Source of the DNA: Alopecurus myosuroides
Lineage: Eukaryota > Streptophyta > Magnoliopsida > Poales > Poaceae
Assembly: GCA_028641055.1 (NCBI GenBank)
Contig: CM054062.1
Span: 172,253,449 to 172,317,448, forward strand
Direction of reading: 5' to 3'
DNA length: 64,000 bases
Shown here: positions 45,373-59,570 of the stretch, piece by piece
Layout of the letters: each line of letters opens with the position of its first letter
Position numbering within the stretch: position 1 is the first letter of the stretch
The notes under the pieces: model-generated
The model's database searches: none
Seen by the model: the letters and a program-made list of their open reading frames with translations, nothing else
Told to the model about the DNA's origin: nothing
Translations under genes and position numbers: made by a program

Positions 45373-47371
45373 TTTTTTTTGAAGCAAGAGGAAAAAGTTT
45401 TGCCTTTTATATTGATATAGGGGAAGCAAACATGGGTAGTCCTAAGCCATCAAGAAAAAACAAAAAACCTCCCAAACCACGGAGGTGTTATACAACAATA
45501 TCTGCTAAATGTTTAGCGCCTTCAAGGATCCCGTTCTTGCTCTCGTCCTTTATCTTTTGAAAGAGCACCATTGGTGTTGACACCATATTGTTGAAGACCC
45601 GAGCATTTCTTTCTTTCCAAAATTCTCAGGTAACCACGGTAATAGCCGTCTTAAGGCCTTTTGGACATGCAATTGACGAGTGTGCGGTGGACTTCCAATA
45701 TTGAAGAATAGATGTCTGTCCCGAGCCCATGTCCTGGCAGAGGGAAGGGTAAGAGAGCCAAGAGGCCGCCGCCTGCCAGATACGCCTGGAGTAGCGGCAT
45801 TCAAAGAGAATGTGCCTTCCCGTCTCAACATGAATATTGCAGAGATGACATAAGGGATTGTGGGGCCAACCTCTGACAGCAAGACGATCAGAGGTCCACA
45901 ACCTATTCTGAACGGCCACCCAGGCGAAGAAACGACATTGGGGGGGGGGGGGGGCAAACCTTCCAGACAACACCGAAGGAGCAAGCGGTGGATCCCATGA
46001 ACTGAGCTTTGTAGGCCGAACCAGCCGAGTAGCAACCATTGGGAGAGAGCGTCCACACAATAGAGTCCTCAATGGTTGGGTCCAGGGTGACGTCTTGTAT
46101 CAGTTCCCAAAGGGTGACAAATTGGGAAATATGCTCAGCCGAGAAGTTGTTCACTGAAAATGTCCACAATCCAGGACAGGTTTGCAAGAGCCTTATGCAC
46201 ACTTGTACTTTTCTTTTTGGATGCGGCGAAGAGCAGGGGGTGATAGCCTTTGACGAGGTCCCGTTAAGCCAAGAGCATGACCAAAAGGTAGCTTTCAAGC
46301 CATTACTAATGGTGACCTTAGTGGCGGCGTTGAAGTGTTCTCTGTCAGCCTTATCATTGGGTATTTCGAGACCAACCCAAGGTTTTTCCGGAGCCACCCA
46401 TTCGTACCAAAGCCATCGTAGCCACAGGGCACGGGAAAACTTCTCAAGATAGAGGATGCCAAGGCCCCCAAGCTTTTTTGGTCGACAAACCTTTTCCGAT
46501 TTAACTTTGCATTGTCCTCCACTCACAGTGTCGCTGCCATCCCAAAGCATGGATCTTCTTAATTTGTCGAAAGCTTTCAGAGTTGTTTCATCCGTCTTGA
46601 TGGCCATAAGTAGGAAAACAGGCATGGAAGTGAGGACCGACTTAACCAGGACGTCGTACCCTGGGCGGTTGAGAATTTGCCTTCCAAGAGTCCAGAGCTT
46701 TAGCGGGTTTGTCGACGTACGGTTGCAGGTCCACCCTCCGCAATCTTCCAAGGGAAAGGGAGAGCCCAAAATACTTGATAGGGAACTGTGTCAAAACGGT
46801 CGGGAAGTCTTGCATGGTGGCGGCCATATCAATGTCCATACAGCGGATAGGCGCAATCGAGCTCTTCGCCACATTAGTCACCAGCCCCATGACCTCACCA
46901 AAGTTGTTCAGCAGAGCCGCCAGGTTGGAGATGTCCTCGGCAAGCGGTCGGAGAAAGATCACTGCATAATCAACATAAAGAGAGACGCGGGACTTCATGA
47001 AGTTGTCATACAATGGCTGAATAAGACCGGAATCCATTGCGAGTTGGAGGATCTGCGACAGTTGATCAATGACGATGTGGAAGAGCAGAGGAGAAAGCGG
47101 ATCGCCATGTCTTAGGCCCCTCCCGTGGGGGACCACCTTGCCTGGGATGCCATTGAGAAACACCTTGGAGGAGGAAGTCGAGAAAATAAGCGCAGACCAA
47201 GCGCGCCAACACGGCGGGAAACCCCGCCTCTCCAGAATATCCAGGATATACTCCCAACGGACAGAGTCGAAAGCTTTGGTGATGTCGAGCTTGATGAGCA
47301 CAGCTGGAGTGTGGTTACGGTGCAGCCGTCGGGCGACGTTGCGGACATACATAAAGTTGTCATGGATCTGG
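45373..47371 (-). mobile_element. 5'-truncated LINE (copy 2)
   Basis: Duplicate of the LINE fragment at 11340-13335, with T8 at 45373-45380 and the same 5' break at QIHDNF. Confidence 0.88.
45550..47371 (-). pseudogene. LINE ORF2: reverse transcriptase and zf-RVT (copy 2)
   Basis: Same domains as copy 1. The RT core stays in one frame over a longer stretch (46642-47352, 236 codons), because one base differs near 47117. It then shifts near 46765 into the 45903-46769 frame. YVDY replaces the catalytic Asp pair at 46966-46977. The G run here is 15 long (45940-45954) against 13 in copy 1, so the zf-RVT part is reached in a different frame. Confidence 0.87.
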
Positions 47372-47373
47372 GT

Positions 47374-48509
47374 GGTCGCCTATCCTCCATGGTGTGTAGT
47401 GCATGAAGTCGCGGTCTTCGCTCGTGGATCATGCCCACTGGCTAATCTGGTCATGCCAATCTCAACGATGGTGGCTCATGCATCGCCTATTCCGGCCGCC
47501 TACGACCGTCTCATGTTGCTCTAGCCAAGATGGGCCGCCTACTCTATGGCGAGCGGGCACAAGCTGGGTTACCGAGGGTCTCCGGTCGGTCAAGTTTCTG
47601 GATTTCTTAATCATGTTGGTCTTCATGGAAAAGCGCATTGGCGTTCCTGGATCTTTGGATCAAAAGAGTCTGGTACTTGAAGCTCTGCCTTTTCGTCGAT
47701 ACCATCGGACACGTCGTTGATACGATTACCATGGTGTTGGCATGGGTGAGGAATAACAAGATGGTGGCAACTAGAGGACTTGAAGATTACAATGGTGCTG
47801 ACATGGGTGAGGAATAGCAAGATGGTAGCAACTAGCGGACTTGAAGATTCGGTAGCTCATGTAGAGTTCGAGAAGAATTTGTATTGACTCAGCTAGGGTT
47901 TTGGGTTATGGAGACGATGCTTCACAGGTTGCTCTGCAAGAACGGTCGTCAGATTCATATGCGGGACGACTATGAGTTTGGTGCATGGTGATTTGCAGCA
48001 GCGTCCTCGGCATGTGGGGGCGGTAGCAGTACGTATCTTCATTTTTGGTGGTACTCTTTGAGTACCGAATCTTGACGTTCAGGGTGAAAACCTTAGCTTC
48101 GACTTTCATTTGTTGTATCTAGCAATGGCGGAGGTTTGCCGCTTCCTTGTTGAAGGCATTATTTGGAGAAATCATACTCTCTCCAGGGTGAAAACCCATG
48201 ACCTATTTGGATTAGCCGATGATTGCGCTTGTCTAGTGTTCCCTTTCTGGAGGCGTAGCTTTTGGAGAACTTATTATGGAGTGTGGGTATTGTCTTTGAT
48301 GATGGTTTGGCAACTGCTGCTACTATTCGTCCATCATTGTGACGGGATCTTTTTTCTTTCTTGTTCTATTTGTATCTTTTGTTATGTGTATCGTGTCTAG
48401 TCATGCTTGAATTATGTTAGTTGCTCGCAATAGTTAGAAAGAAAAGAGAAATCCCAAGGCTATATATAATTGTTATTTTTCAAGTTAATATATCCCTTTA
48501 TCAAAAAAA
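47374..48509 (+). mobile_element. Poly(A) retroposon R2 (copy 2)
   Basis: Duplicate of 13338-14473, with A7 at 48503-48509. It differs by single bases, for example one G fewer near 47534 and one T more near 47900. Confidence 0.55.
47725..47846 (+). repeat. 61-bp tandem repeat, two units (copy 2)
   Basis: Duplicate of 13690-13811. Confidence 0.9.
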
Positions 48510-50066
48510 TAAGTCGCCGCAACATATGAACATAGCACCATTCCGCCTGCAGTCGGGGCACATGGCGATGCAATATCTGCAAACACGGTTTGGGCCTTTC
48601 TTGACAGTTCTTGTTAATAAATGAATATTGCACAAGGGCATCTCCCGGTGGGCTTGTATAAGACTTCTATAGCGCTCGACACTTGAAGTCTTTTTGAACT
48701 GGCCGCATTTACGGATACATTTTTTCTTCTATTAGAATCCAAAATTTATGTACTAAAAACATGTTTTTGAGATTTTAGAAAACCGAGAAAAATATTGATA
48801 TTTTTCAAGATAATTGTTCTTAGGGTCTAAAAATGTTCATATGAGAAAGAAAATGTCCGTTCAATTCGAAATAGTTGCTTGTGAGTTTATAGAAAATTCA
48901 TATGAGAGAATATGTCCACCTTCTACATAATAATTATTCACGAGGTTAAAAAATGTTCAGTATTAGGCAAAAAAAAATATTTATATGATTTTTGGAAAAG
49001 GAAATAGGAAATTACAAAAGAAGTGGAGGCTCGATCCGGTGGAAAGACATCTCCAGTATGGTCCATGAATATCACATCATTTCTCGCTGAGCGCTACTAT
49101 GCGTACGATGGAATATATGGAAAGAGCGAAATAGATTGTTGGAAGGTCAGATTCCAGAGTGATGTCCTATTACATCACTGCATTGTAAAAAAATAGTACT
49201 AGTTCAATCCCTACTTGACCGGATCATTAGCTATTTTACTTAATCATGTGTATATTATTTTCCTTGATGTACTAATTTTTGTACTGGTCCTTGGTTTATA
49301 AGTAGAACGTAGGGAATTCCCTATGGTAAAGCGGCAAAAAAATCAAAAAGAAAAGGAAAACAAAAAAGAAGAGAAAAGGTGAAAAAAAAAACAGAAAAAG
49401 CAGACCTATCTAGGTGAGCCCACCAGGTTATATGTTATAGGCGTCAAATAGGAATCACCCCTCCTAATATGGACCGGCCCATGTGCTGGGAGTGGTGGGC
49501 TGCAGTTTGATATTTGTTTGCAGGAAATGGACAAATCAGCCTTGCACCGAGTTTTCATCGAGTTATTGTGTGCTATGCTGTTGGCCTCTCTATATATTAA
49601 AAAAAAACTACACTATTAGCTTTGCTTGTAAAAGCAAAGCTAACAGACTAACAGTACGGAGGAGTAGGATGAGGCGACATTGGAAAACCATGGCATGGCC
49701 AGAAATGAAACCAAGATTCTCGGCGCCATAGTCACTCGTAGGTTGTGGGGTTTCCTTTTGTACTGATTAATTAGCCGCAGAAATAGCTATAGCTTCATGC
49801 AGAGCAGGAGGAGCAGTAGTCCATGTCATCGTCCCTACGTTACGAAGACGCCAATGCGACGGCACGGCTATCAGCTGCTCCAGTCCATGAAAGATGAAAC
49901 AGTACGCATGCAATTCACGTACGGCAGGCTCTCGGCCAAATTAAGCCCCTGGCCTCGTGAGCATGTCCCATGCACGCCAGGGCGCGCGCGCGCAGCGCAG
50001 AGAATGCATGCTGCCATGCCTAGTGCTATATCTCACAGATACATGTCATTATTGTTCAGATACATG

Positions 50067-51001
50067 TGCTGAAATTCGAATGGGCTAGCAGGCCCATTAG
50101 GCAATTTCCATTTAATCCCTAAGGCCCATGCTGCCATAGCAAATGGTGGGAGTTTAGTCCCACATTGCTAGTTGGGAGAGTTTTGCACCAGTTTATAAGG
50201 TGAGCTCTCTCCCCACTAGTGTGAGTTGGTATGAAGAGAGAGGAGTAGTGGAGGTGTTCCACACGCGCGCTCCTCCTCCTCCGCCGCCCGCCTCGCCACG
50301 CCTCGCCTCGCCACGCCACGCCACGCCACGCCACGACGCGACGCGGGTTGCGGGAATGAGCCGATTAGGGTATATCACGTTTATCCCTGTCATTATTATT
50401 TCCATGTGTGCAACACTAGTAGCTTGCGTAGATTTATCTACTATAAATCTAGTATGCACGAACATGGTTAAATATCAGTATGTTTACGTCATGTTCATGA
50501 TTTATACTTGGATTAATTTAATCTGTAAATTGCCTAAATTCCTAACAATCCAAAAACCTAATATGTGTAGGCAATTTTCGATTCATGGTTTTGCTACTGC
50601 ACTGAAACCGGACCCGTTTACGGGGACGTACTTTAAGCGTTGGCAGACCAAAACATTCTTATGGCTCACGGCTATGAACGTGTTCTGGGTCGTCGGTGTC
50701 ACTCCCACGGAAACGATTACTCCTGATCAGGAGAAGGCGTTTAGGGATGCCACCGTCGTCTTTGTTGGATGCGTTCTAAGCGTGATCGGAGAGAAGTTTG
50801 TTGACGCATATTTACATGTGCGGGTTGCCAAGGACTTGTGGGAGGCGCTCGAATCCAAATTCGGCGCAACCGATGCTGGCAGCGAGATGTACAGTATAGA
50901 GCAGTTCCATGACTACAGAATGGTCGAAAACCGTTCTGTTTTGGAGCAGGCTCATGAGATACAGTGCATCGCTAAGGAGCTTGAAATTCTCAATTTGTCC
51001 T
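50067..51001 (+). mobile_element. Ty1/copia element C, 5' end only (copy 2)
   Basis: Duplicate of 16031-16960 with the same 3' cut. The CGCCT/CGCCA repeat inside the LTR differs from copy 1. Confidence 0.85.
50563..51001 (+). CDS. copia C gag, N-terminal part (copy 2)
   Basis: Same reading frame and truncation as copy 1; the fused frame ends at 51102. I see no coding difference from copy 1 in the gag part. Confidence 0.85.
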
Positions 51002-53735
51002 TGTACACAATGTTGATGCTGCTGCCGTTGTCGATCAGCACCTTGCTGAACCTCACATTCTTCACGGGACCCAGGAAGGTAGGATCCAGCACCAAGGCAT
51101 AGCTACCCGGATTGGGCATCACCTTGGGATGATCTACTCGGGACCACCTGATCTCCTTGTCGCACCAGTACATGTAGTGAGGAACAGCAGGAATCACTGC
51201 ATTGACCTCCATGGCCCGCCTGTGCTGCGACTGCTTGTCGTCAGGCTCAGAAGTGAAGATCATGTAGCTCTCGTGGTGCTCTTGGTACTGATTGGAGCCA
51301 TTGCCCCCATTGCTGCCATTGTTGTTGTTGCCCTGGTAGTTGTTGTTGTTGCCTCTGTTGTTGTTGTTGTTGCGGTTGTAGTTGTTGTTGTTGTTGTTGC
51401 GGTATCTCTCATTGTTGAAGTACTGGTTGGCTCCTAAAGCCACCTGGTTCACGTTTTCTTTTCTCGGGTACACTGGCGGCCGAGCTGCGGGTGCGCGAGC
51501 AGGCTGCACATTGTCATTGGCATTGACGGCTGGCAGGGGAGGAGGAGGAGGCAAGCCATCACTCTTGATTGCCTCCCACCACTCGCACTGCCGAGTAGTG
51601 TGGTTAGCAGGCCTCGACGGATGGTGGGTGTGAAAGCTGCATGGGCCATCCTTCATGTCATCGAAGACAAACTTCTTCGGCTGCTCGGAGTTCCCGCTAC
51701 CCGACTGAGAGGCGCGAAATGGCTTCTTGTTGCCTTGGCCCTGGTTCTGGTTCTGCCCGTAGGCTCCAGCAGGTTTCTGCCTTTGGCCACCACCGCCTCC
51801 AACATTCACTGCATTCACCTCTTCAGGATCATACCGAGTATCTACTCGGCGTTTGTTGCGGAACTCGTTGCGCTTGCTGCTGTTGAAGTTTCTTCTCGGC
51901 TCAGAGGAGTCCATCAGTGGCTGAGTGGGATCTCCGAGTGCGTACTGATCCGCAATCTTGATGGTCTCGGCCAGGGTGTTCGGCATCTCTCTCTGCAATC
52001 TCTGCCAAAGCATGCTGCCATGTCGGCAACCCTGCGCAAACCAAGTGATGGCTTGTGCTTCATTCACGCCCTCACAAGTGTTCCTCAAGGTGCTCCACCG
52101 AGTAAGATACTCGCGGTCCGTCTCGTCTTCTCGCTGCCTGCAGGCTGACAGCTGTTGGGGCCTATTCGGCCTCTTGTATGTGCTTGTGAAGTTGCTGATG
52201 AATGCGTCCGAGAAGTCCAGCCAGCAGTTAATGCTGTTCTTGGGCAGGTTGTTGAGCCATGTACGGGCTGGACCCTCTAGCATCTGTGGAACATAGCGCA
52301 CAGCCCATCTTCTGTTACCATTCGCGATGTGGACCGCGGTAACATAATCATTGAGCCAATCTTCAGGCTTGGTGCTGCCATTGTAACTCTTGGTGCCCCT
52401 TGCAAGCTGGAAGCCCTTCACGGAAGGCTCGTTCATGATGCGCGGGCCAAAGCACTCGGGGCCAGGAGGACCCGTGCTCTCAAGCCGCGCCGACAAGCTG
52501 ATACGGTCCAGCTGGTGCCTTGCATCTCCAGGCGCCAACACGCGCTCCCCAACACGGTCATGAACATCATAACCAGCCATCTCCATGGCCGAGTAGCCAT
52601 CATCATACCTATCCACCTGCATAGCTGCGGGCTGCTCCGCCGGGTTGGCGACTGGTGCCACTGGGCGCGGCTGCTGCCTTTGCCGAGTAGGCTGAGCTGC
52701 GGGTTGCCGAGAAGTACCCGGACGCGCGGCTTATCGGACACGGCTTTGAGCTTGATGGGCTTGAGAGCCCGCTCTTGCAGCATTGTGTTCCTGCCCGGGC
52801 TGCTGCGGCACAGCAACCTGTTTCGCGGCAGCAGCCGGGTCATACACCTGCATCTGCCTGTCTCTGCCCGAGCGGCCGCTGCGGCTCTTCTCGCGGCTAG
52901 GATGCGGAGATGAGGCCTGATCGTTAGATCTAGCCGCGTGAGAATGCACCATCTGCGAAGCCCCAGCCCCCGGATTGGCCTTCCGGAACTCCTCGTTCTG
53001 CCTAGCAGCCTCCAACACTAACTCATTGAGCCTCTCTTGCTGCCTGACACGCGCATCACCGTCTAGGCGAGGCAACTCGGCAGCTACAGCCTCTGCAGCT
53101 CTAAGGGTTTTGGCGGGTGTGCTGTATCTGGGCCTGGTGGAAGTGTTTGCGGTGGCGGACTGAGCAGGAGCCTCTACAACTATTGCCATCTCGGCACCAA
53201 GGTTACGCCGAGTAGCACCTACTCTGCTAGGCCTCCTAACAACCGGCGTGAAGCCGTGAGCCTTGTTGTACTCGAGCTGATCTAGACTCAGCTCTAACCT
53301 CACCTTGTCCAACTCCGCCTGCTCGGCAAGCAGCTCCAAGCGTTGCCGCTCGAGCTGCTCCCTCATGGCCAGGAGCTCGATGTCGGTGGGGGTTGGCATG
53401 CCAGGCCGCGTAGCCGACGCGGGAATGGCCGCAGATGTGGAAGGCGGCATGTTGCTCTCCTTCTCGTAGGGCCGGTGTACCCTGCCACCAGCCGGTACGT
53501 CCACCTCCTCGACGACGGCCGCAGCGCCAGTAGCGGCTGCGACAGCGTTTGCCGCCAAGCCCGTCACCAGCACCTCAGCGCAGTTCGCAGAGCGAGACGC
53601 GGGCCTTCCGCGAGCAGCGATCACCGCGGGAGGATCCTCCGCGTCATGCACCAGCTCGGGGTAGGCGCTGTTGGCGACGGTGGCGACGTAGACGAGGTGA
53701 GAGCCGAAGGAGATCACCGAGCCGCCCTCCGGCAT
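51002..53735 (-). pseudogene. gypsy D gag and start of protease (copy 2, nonsense)
   Basis: Identical layout to copy 1, but a C-to-A change on the plus strand turns a codon into TAA at 52731-52733, in the linker before the gag core. A second open piece restarts at 52661. Everything else, including the Asn-rich tract and the LIDNGSS protease site, is as in copy 1. Confidence 0.88.
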
Positions 53736-54817
53736 GGCCTTGCCGCCGAAGTCGCCGGCGTTGTCGGTGACGAAGTCGAAGGAGCCGAATCTGTGGACAA
53801 GGCCACAAACCACGCGCTCCGCTGATGAAGATCCCGTCCGAACAGAGACTCCAACCAGCGCCACTGCTTGCCCCACGGTGGGCGCCAACTGTCGTGGTGG
53901 TGTCACGGCAGATGCCATAGGATGGCTAAAGATGTGGGAACGATGGACGCTGGAGGTATTCGGGGAGGGATCACGCGACGAGTAGCCGCGTGAGGTAAGA
54001 ACAACACACTGCAAACAACACAATCTACCCAGGTTCAGGGCCCTCGTGAGGAGGTAAAACCCCTACTCCTGCCTCTCTATATGTATTATGATGTTTCTCC
54101 GAGTAGCCACAGTACAAATGGTATCTCTACCGGGTAGCCTCTCACTCCTCTCCGAGTAGAGCTAGGTCAAGAACTTAGGGTTTCTAAGGTTCCCAAATGG
54201 GCGGGGAGCAAGATCTGAGAGCGTGTAGAGCGTCTATCGAATGCCTCACGCAGGAGGCGGCGGGGCACCTTATATACCTGGTGCCCAGCCGGATACGTCC
54301 AAACATGGACAAATGTCGACATAGTGTGCACACCGTCCTTCTTCCGGGTTCCCGCTGACAGCTTTGGTTCCTAACCTTGGCTTCATCCGGAAAGTCGTTG
54401 GGCAAAACTAGGGGACAGACTGGTATCACTGTACCTAGGCACAGAGTAGGCCCCCCTTATCCTGCCACAGCCTGCTTCCATGCTGTCACTGTCAGGCAGG
54501 CCGGCCCCAGATGAACAGTAGTTCGAATGCTGCCAAGTACGGACCCAGGATACGCGGGATCCTGTGTCAGAACGGCTCCTTTGACTTTCTGACCCGAGTA
54601 GGTTCCCGCCAATTGTTCCCGCCAATTGTACTCGGGTCAACCTTCTACTCGAAAGGATAGAACTTGCTTGATTTCTCCTTCTGGTCATCTTGAGGTGAGA
54701 CCGAGTAGCAGTCGACCGGGTAGCGAGTACCAGGTAGTCGGCTACTCGACCAAACCTCTCTTCTGTAAGCTGCCTTTACCACTTGTCTTTACCCTACTCG
54801 GGGGTAACCCCCCGACA
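51002..54817 (-). mobile_element. Ty3/gypsy element D, 5' LTR plus gag-protease (copy 2)
   Basis: Duplicate of 16961-20776 with the same boundaries. The gag frame carries one extra nonsense change at 52731-52733. Confidence 0.85.
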
Positions 54818-55089
54818 AGTTCTGAGGGAAACTTGCTACTGTGCTCTTCATGCCTTCCTCTTGGGGTCTCCCAACGAACATGTGTCCACACGCATCAAGC
54901 ATTTTTCTGGCGCCGTTGCCGGGGAGAAAGATAATATCTGCAAGGGGAGTATCTCACTTCCAATCTCTTTACTTTGTTTTAGTTTTGCTTAGTTTATTTT
55001 ATTTTATCTTGTTTGCTTCTCTATATCGAAAACACAAAAAATTAGTTCTCATTACAATAGTTTTTTTACTTTGCTTTTTCTTGTCCATC

Positions 55090-55707
55090 ATGTTGCTCCC
55101 TAAGTTCACCCTGAAAGATCTACCAGTAGGTAGTGGTTCTATACTTGGGAAGGATACCATTAAATAATTCTTTAATCATATTAGTAAGCATGAAAATTTT
55201 GAGGAAAAATCCATAGTAGAGCTTTCTCCGAATTATGAAACTGTTGCAACTTCTTTGATTCACATGTTATAAGCTAGGTTTGTTAACCTTCACCCCATAC
55301 TGCAGAAAATGTTCCTTAACTTGAATAACATTGAAGATATTGAAAAAAGAATTTTTATCTTGGAAACCATGCTTAAAGAATTTGGAGATGTTGCTATAGA
55401 AGCTAGAAAAGTTTTTGATCGCTTTAATATGCTAGGATCATGTGTAGATGTTGTTGGAGATCTTGAAAAAGCCGAACCTAAAAATTAAAAGGAGAATAAA
55501 ATACCAATTCCCTTAAAGTTATTAGCACCTCATGAAGCCCAAGAGAAGAATTTTGACTGGATTGTTCCTGAAAATTTATTTGATGAGAGCAGTAAACCTA
55601 AAAGTTCTAAGAGAGGAACATCTGAAACTCATTTAGACAAAATAAAATGCGTTATTGAGGAGTTTCCTTGTCTCAATTTGGATGCTTCCTCACTTGAAAA
55701 CACTTGA
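55090..55707 (+). pseudogene. Decayed frame of element E (copy 2)
   Basis: Duplicate of 21049-21666 with the same three internal stops (55165, 55270, 55486). Confidence 0.6.
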
Positions 55708-58700
55708 TTTTCTCTTCCTATGCCTAGCTGAAAGACGTTAAAGAAAAGCACTTCTTGGGAGATAACCCATGTTTTTATTTTTTTGCTTTGTTTTCTCTGT
55801 TTTCTTTGATTCGATGTGTTGTATACTTATATAGAAACTAATTTTTATATTTATGTTCATGTATTTTTTGTGCCAAGTAAAGTTTCTAGCGAAAAGTGGT
55901 GTTAGTTTTGGATTTCTGCGCAGAAAACAGATTTCTTCTGTCCACCGTAAAAAATCGTATAATTCACAGAAATTCAAAATGACATGAAACTTTTTGTGCT
56001 TATTTCTCAGATAATTATGAAACTTTTTCGTTCTTTATGTTTTTCGATTTGAGAAACTTAAGTTCCCCAAATTTTTTTGTCATTACAGATTGTTCTGGTT
56101 TTGGCAGATTCTGCCATTTTTCCTGCATTCGCTCTTTTACTATGTCGAGTGGATTTGTTTGCTTCACGAAATATCAGTGGATGTAATTAATGTTTAAAAG
56201 TATTAATAGCACTTATTCCCATGCAGAACACGTGAATTTTTGATTGTTCACTAACCCTCAAATGCGAATTACTTTGAGTGTGGTGTGAAGGAAGTTTTGA
56301 AGGGTCAAGAGAAGAGGGTGATATAATGAGATCAAGAAGAGTGTAAATACAAAGATTGGGGATGACCCTGTGGTTCATCCCAGAAAATTCTAAGAAGACT
56401 CAACCGTCTAAGCTTGGGGATGCCCAAGGCATCCCCTTCTTCATCAATAAATTATTATATCACTTCTAGTGAAACTATATTTTTATTCGCTCACATCATA
56501 TGAATTTTACTTGGAGCGTCTTTTTTTTTGTTTTTTTTTACTTGCTTCAATAAATATAATTGGAACCTAGCATTCTTGTTTGGGAGAGATACATGCTCCA
56601 ATTTTTCATTTGAATACTCGTTATGCTCGTATTCTTAGTTTTCTTCTAGCTGCTGCAATCATTTTAGCTCCTGTTTTTCATGCATCTCTTATTCAGATCT
56701 GTTAATTTTAGTAAAGTTATTATAGTACTCTCTTGCTTAATTTTTGTATCATTTGGATAGTTTGTGTTAACAAATATTTTGATTTATGCTTCATGGAAAA
56801 ATAAAATGTTGCATGTGGTAGAATTTATAACGGTGCAAAAAGAAGCTTGTATAGATTGTGGCTAGACTTATTCATGTCATGTTAGATGTTATTTTAATTC
56901 TAAGCTTAGTGGTTATTTTTGTAGCATGATTTTTTTCAAATAGCTGAGAGTGTTTAATGTGCCATTGAAAGAATCATGAGTTGTTTTTAACACATTGAAG
57001 CATAAATTTATGGTGTTCTCCTTTGAATGTTTTATTTGGTCAACTTGGCGCATTCTTACACCATGTTTATGACTAAAAACTAGTCACTTATAGCCTCTAT
57101 GATCATTTAGTTTTTGACTTTTAATACCACTTATGCTTGGATTAATAATGTTTTTGTCTCTATGCATGATTATGACCATTATGCTCTGTTGATTTGTCGT
57201 TCCCAGTCTTTGCTAGCCTCCACCTGTACTGAGTATGATCTCTACTCGTGCATCCAACTCCCAAAAACCAAAGTATGCCAAATGTGTCCACCATACATAC
57301 CTACATGTGGTATTTAACCGCCACTCCAAAGTAAATTTCTCATGTGTTACCTTTAAAACCTTCAAAATTACTCCTATTTTGTGCTCCTGTTTTAGCTCAT
57401 GAGGACGTGAATGGAGAATCTTTATCTCACTTTTTGATTGGACTTCACACCCTCGACTAGTGGCTTCATCCGCTTATCCAATTACTAGAAGAGTTGGCAG
57501 CAGGTTGCCCAGCCCCAAACTTAGTACAACAAATTATCTTCACTATTTTTGCCCCTGATTTGTCAGTCAAAGCATAATTGTGTAAACAAAAGAGAAAGAG
57601 GAATGAACTTCTACCCAGTTGCGCCCTTCTATGGGAGCCGCTCTTGTGAAGTCTAGTTGGCTTGTGACGTACTGTATTTTCTGTTCACCATTCCTTGACA
57701 TAAGCATACACACCTCTCTAAAAAAATGTTTTCAAGACTTCTGTTTAACAAAATAAAAGCTCTAGCAGATGAGTGATCCCTGCTTCCCTATGCGAAGGGC
57801 CTTTATTTTACTTTTATGTTGAATCTCCATCTTCTAACTTTATGCACAGTTGAGAGATTATAGTTTTCATTCTGAGTTTAATGTGCATTTTTCCCAAAAA
57901 TATTATTGATTGATTCATACCTTGTTATTACTTTCTCTCAAATTATTTGTTCTAGTCATCCTCTTAAACTTTGAAGGTGTCCTGGCATTTTTGTTTTGCC
58001 CCAATCTTAAGGACAAGCGAAATATCACTTTGCTATGTTTTCTTGATGCTAGAAACAAACTTATAACTTTCAGATGCATTATTATTCATGATCTTCTATT
58101 TGTGTTACTTTCCATGATGCAAAGTGATTGCTATGTTTCATTTCTAAAATTGTATCTACCGTGCTTGTGTTTAAAGTAGATCTCAGCTTACATATGCTTT
58201 TACAATTTTGATGATCAAGCTTATGTTGGTAGCATGTCACCTCAGAAATTATTTGTTTTGTCGTTTACCTACTCAAGGACGAATAGGAACTAAGCTTGGG
58301 GATGTTGATACGTCATAAATGTATCCATAATTTCTGATGTTCCATGTTGTTTTCATGTTATTTGCTACATGTTTGCTATACACTTTATTCCATTTTTATC
58401 GATTTTCTGGGACTAACCTATTGACAAGGTGCCACAGAGTCAGTTCCTGTTTTTTGCTGTTTTTGGTTTCAGAAAAGTTGTTCTGGAAATATTCTCGGAA
58501 TTGGACGATTCAAAAACCGGGGGTCTTAGAGATCTGTCGCGCATACGGAGTCCGGAAAAGACCCGGAGGGGGGCCACATGAGCCCCACACCATAGGGCGG
58601 CGCGCCCCCTGGCCACGCCATGGGGTGGTGTGGCCCCTCTGGCCTCCCACCAACGTTACCCTTTAGCCTATTTATACCCCTCAGGAGGTTAACCCTAAAA

Positions 58701-59570
58701 AAATAAGCCTTTTCCATGAAAAACACCCAAGGCCGCCGCCATCGTCAACCCTTGTTTGGGAGGGTTCTAGAGCTCTCCCCGGCACCCTGCTAGGAGGGGA
58801 AATCATCACATGAGGGCTCTACACTACCATGTCTGCCTCCGGAATGATGCATGAGTAGTTCATCCTTGGACTACGGTTCCATAGCAGTAGCTAGATGATT
58901 GTTCTCACCTCTTTATGCCTCATGTTTAGATCTTGTGAGCTTCCCTAGATGTTCAAGATCATCTTATTGTAATGCTACATGTTGTGTTTGCTGGGATCCG
59001 ATGAATATTGAATGCTATGTCTATTTATTATCAATCTATCATGTTCTTTTCATGTGTATGTTATTTATGATCTTGCATGCTCTCCATTGTTAGTAGATGC
59101 TAGTGACTCCAAGAGGGAGTATTTATACTCGATAGTGGGTTCATGCATCCCTTGCATTTGTGCTCGAGTGACAGAAACGTGACAAACGGGGGATGTGTTG
59201 TTACCATTAGAGAGAAAACAACGATGTTTACATTGTTTACATTACACACTTTGATCAATGCGATTATCTGTTGCTTGCAACTTAATACCCAAGGATTTCT
59301 CAGATGACATTCTGAGGGTGGATTATTAGTCATAGATGAAGTTGGATAACGGTCTATGAGTCTTGTTGTAATGCCCACATGAATCACATAGTAATAACCA
59401 TGTCATGCATGTTTCAATATCTATCAATTGCCCAACTGTAATTTCTTCACCACACATGTTATTTATCTTCTATGGAGAGACACCACTAGTGAACTTAGGA
59501 CCCCGGTCCATTTTCCTCATATTTATAATATAACAAATGCAATCACTGTTTTCACACGCTACTACTGTTT

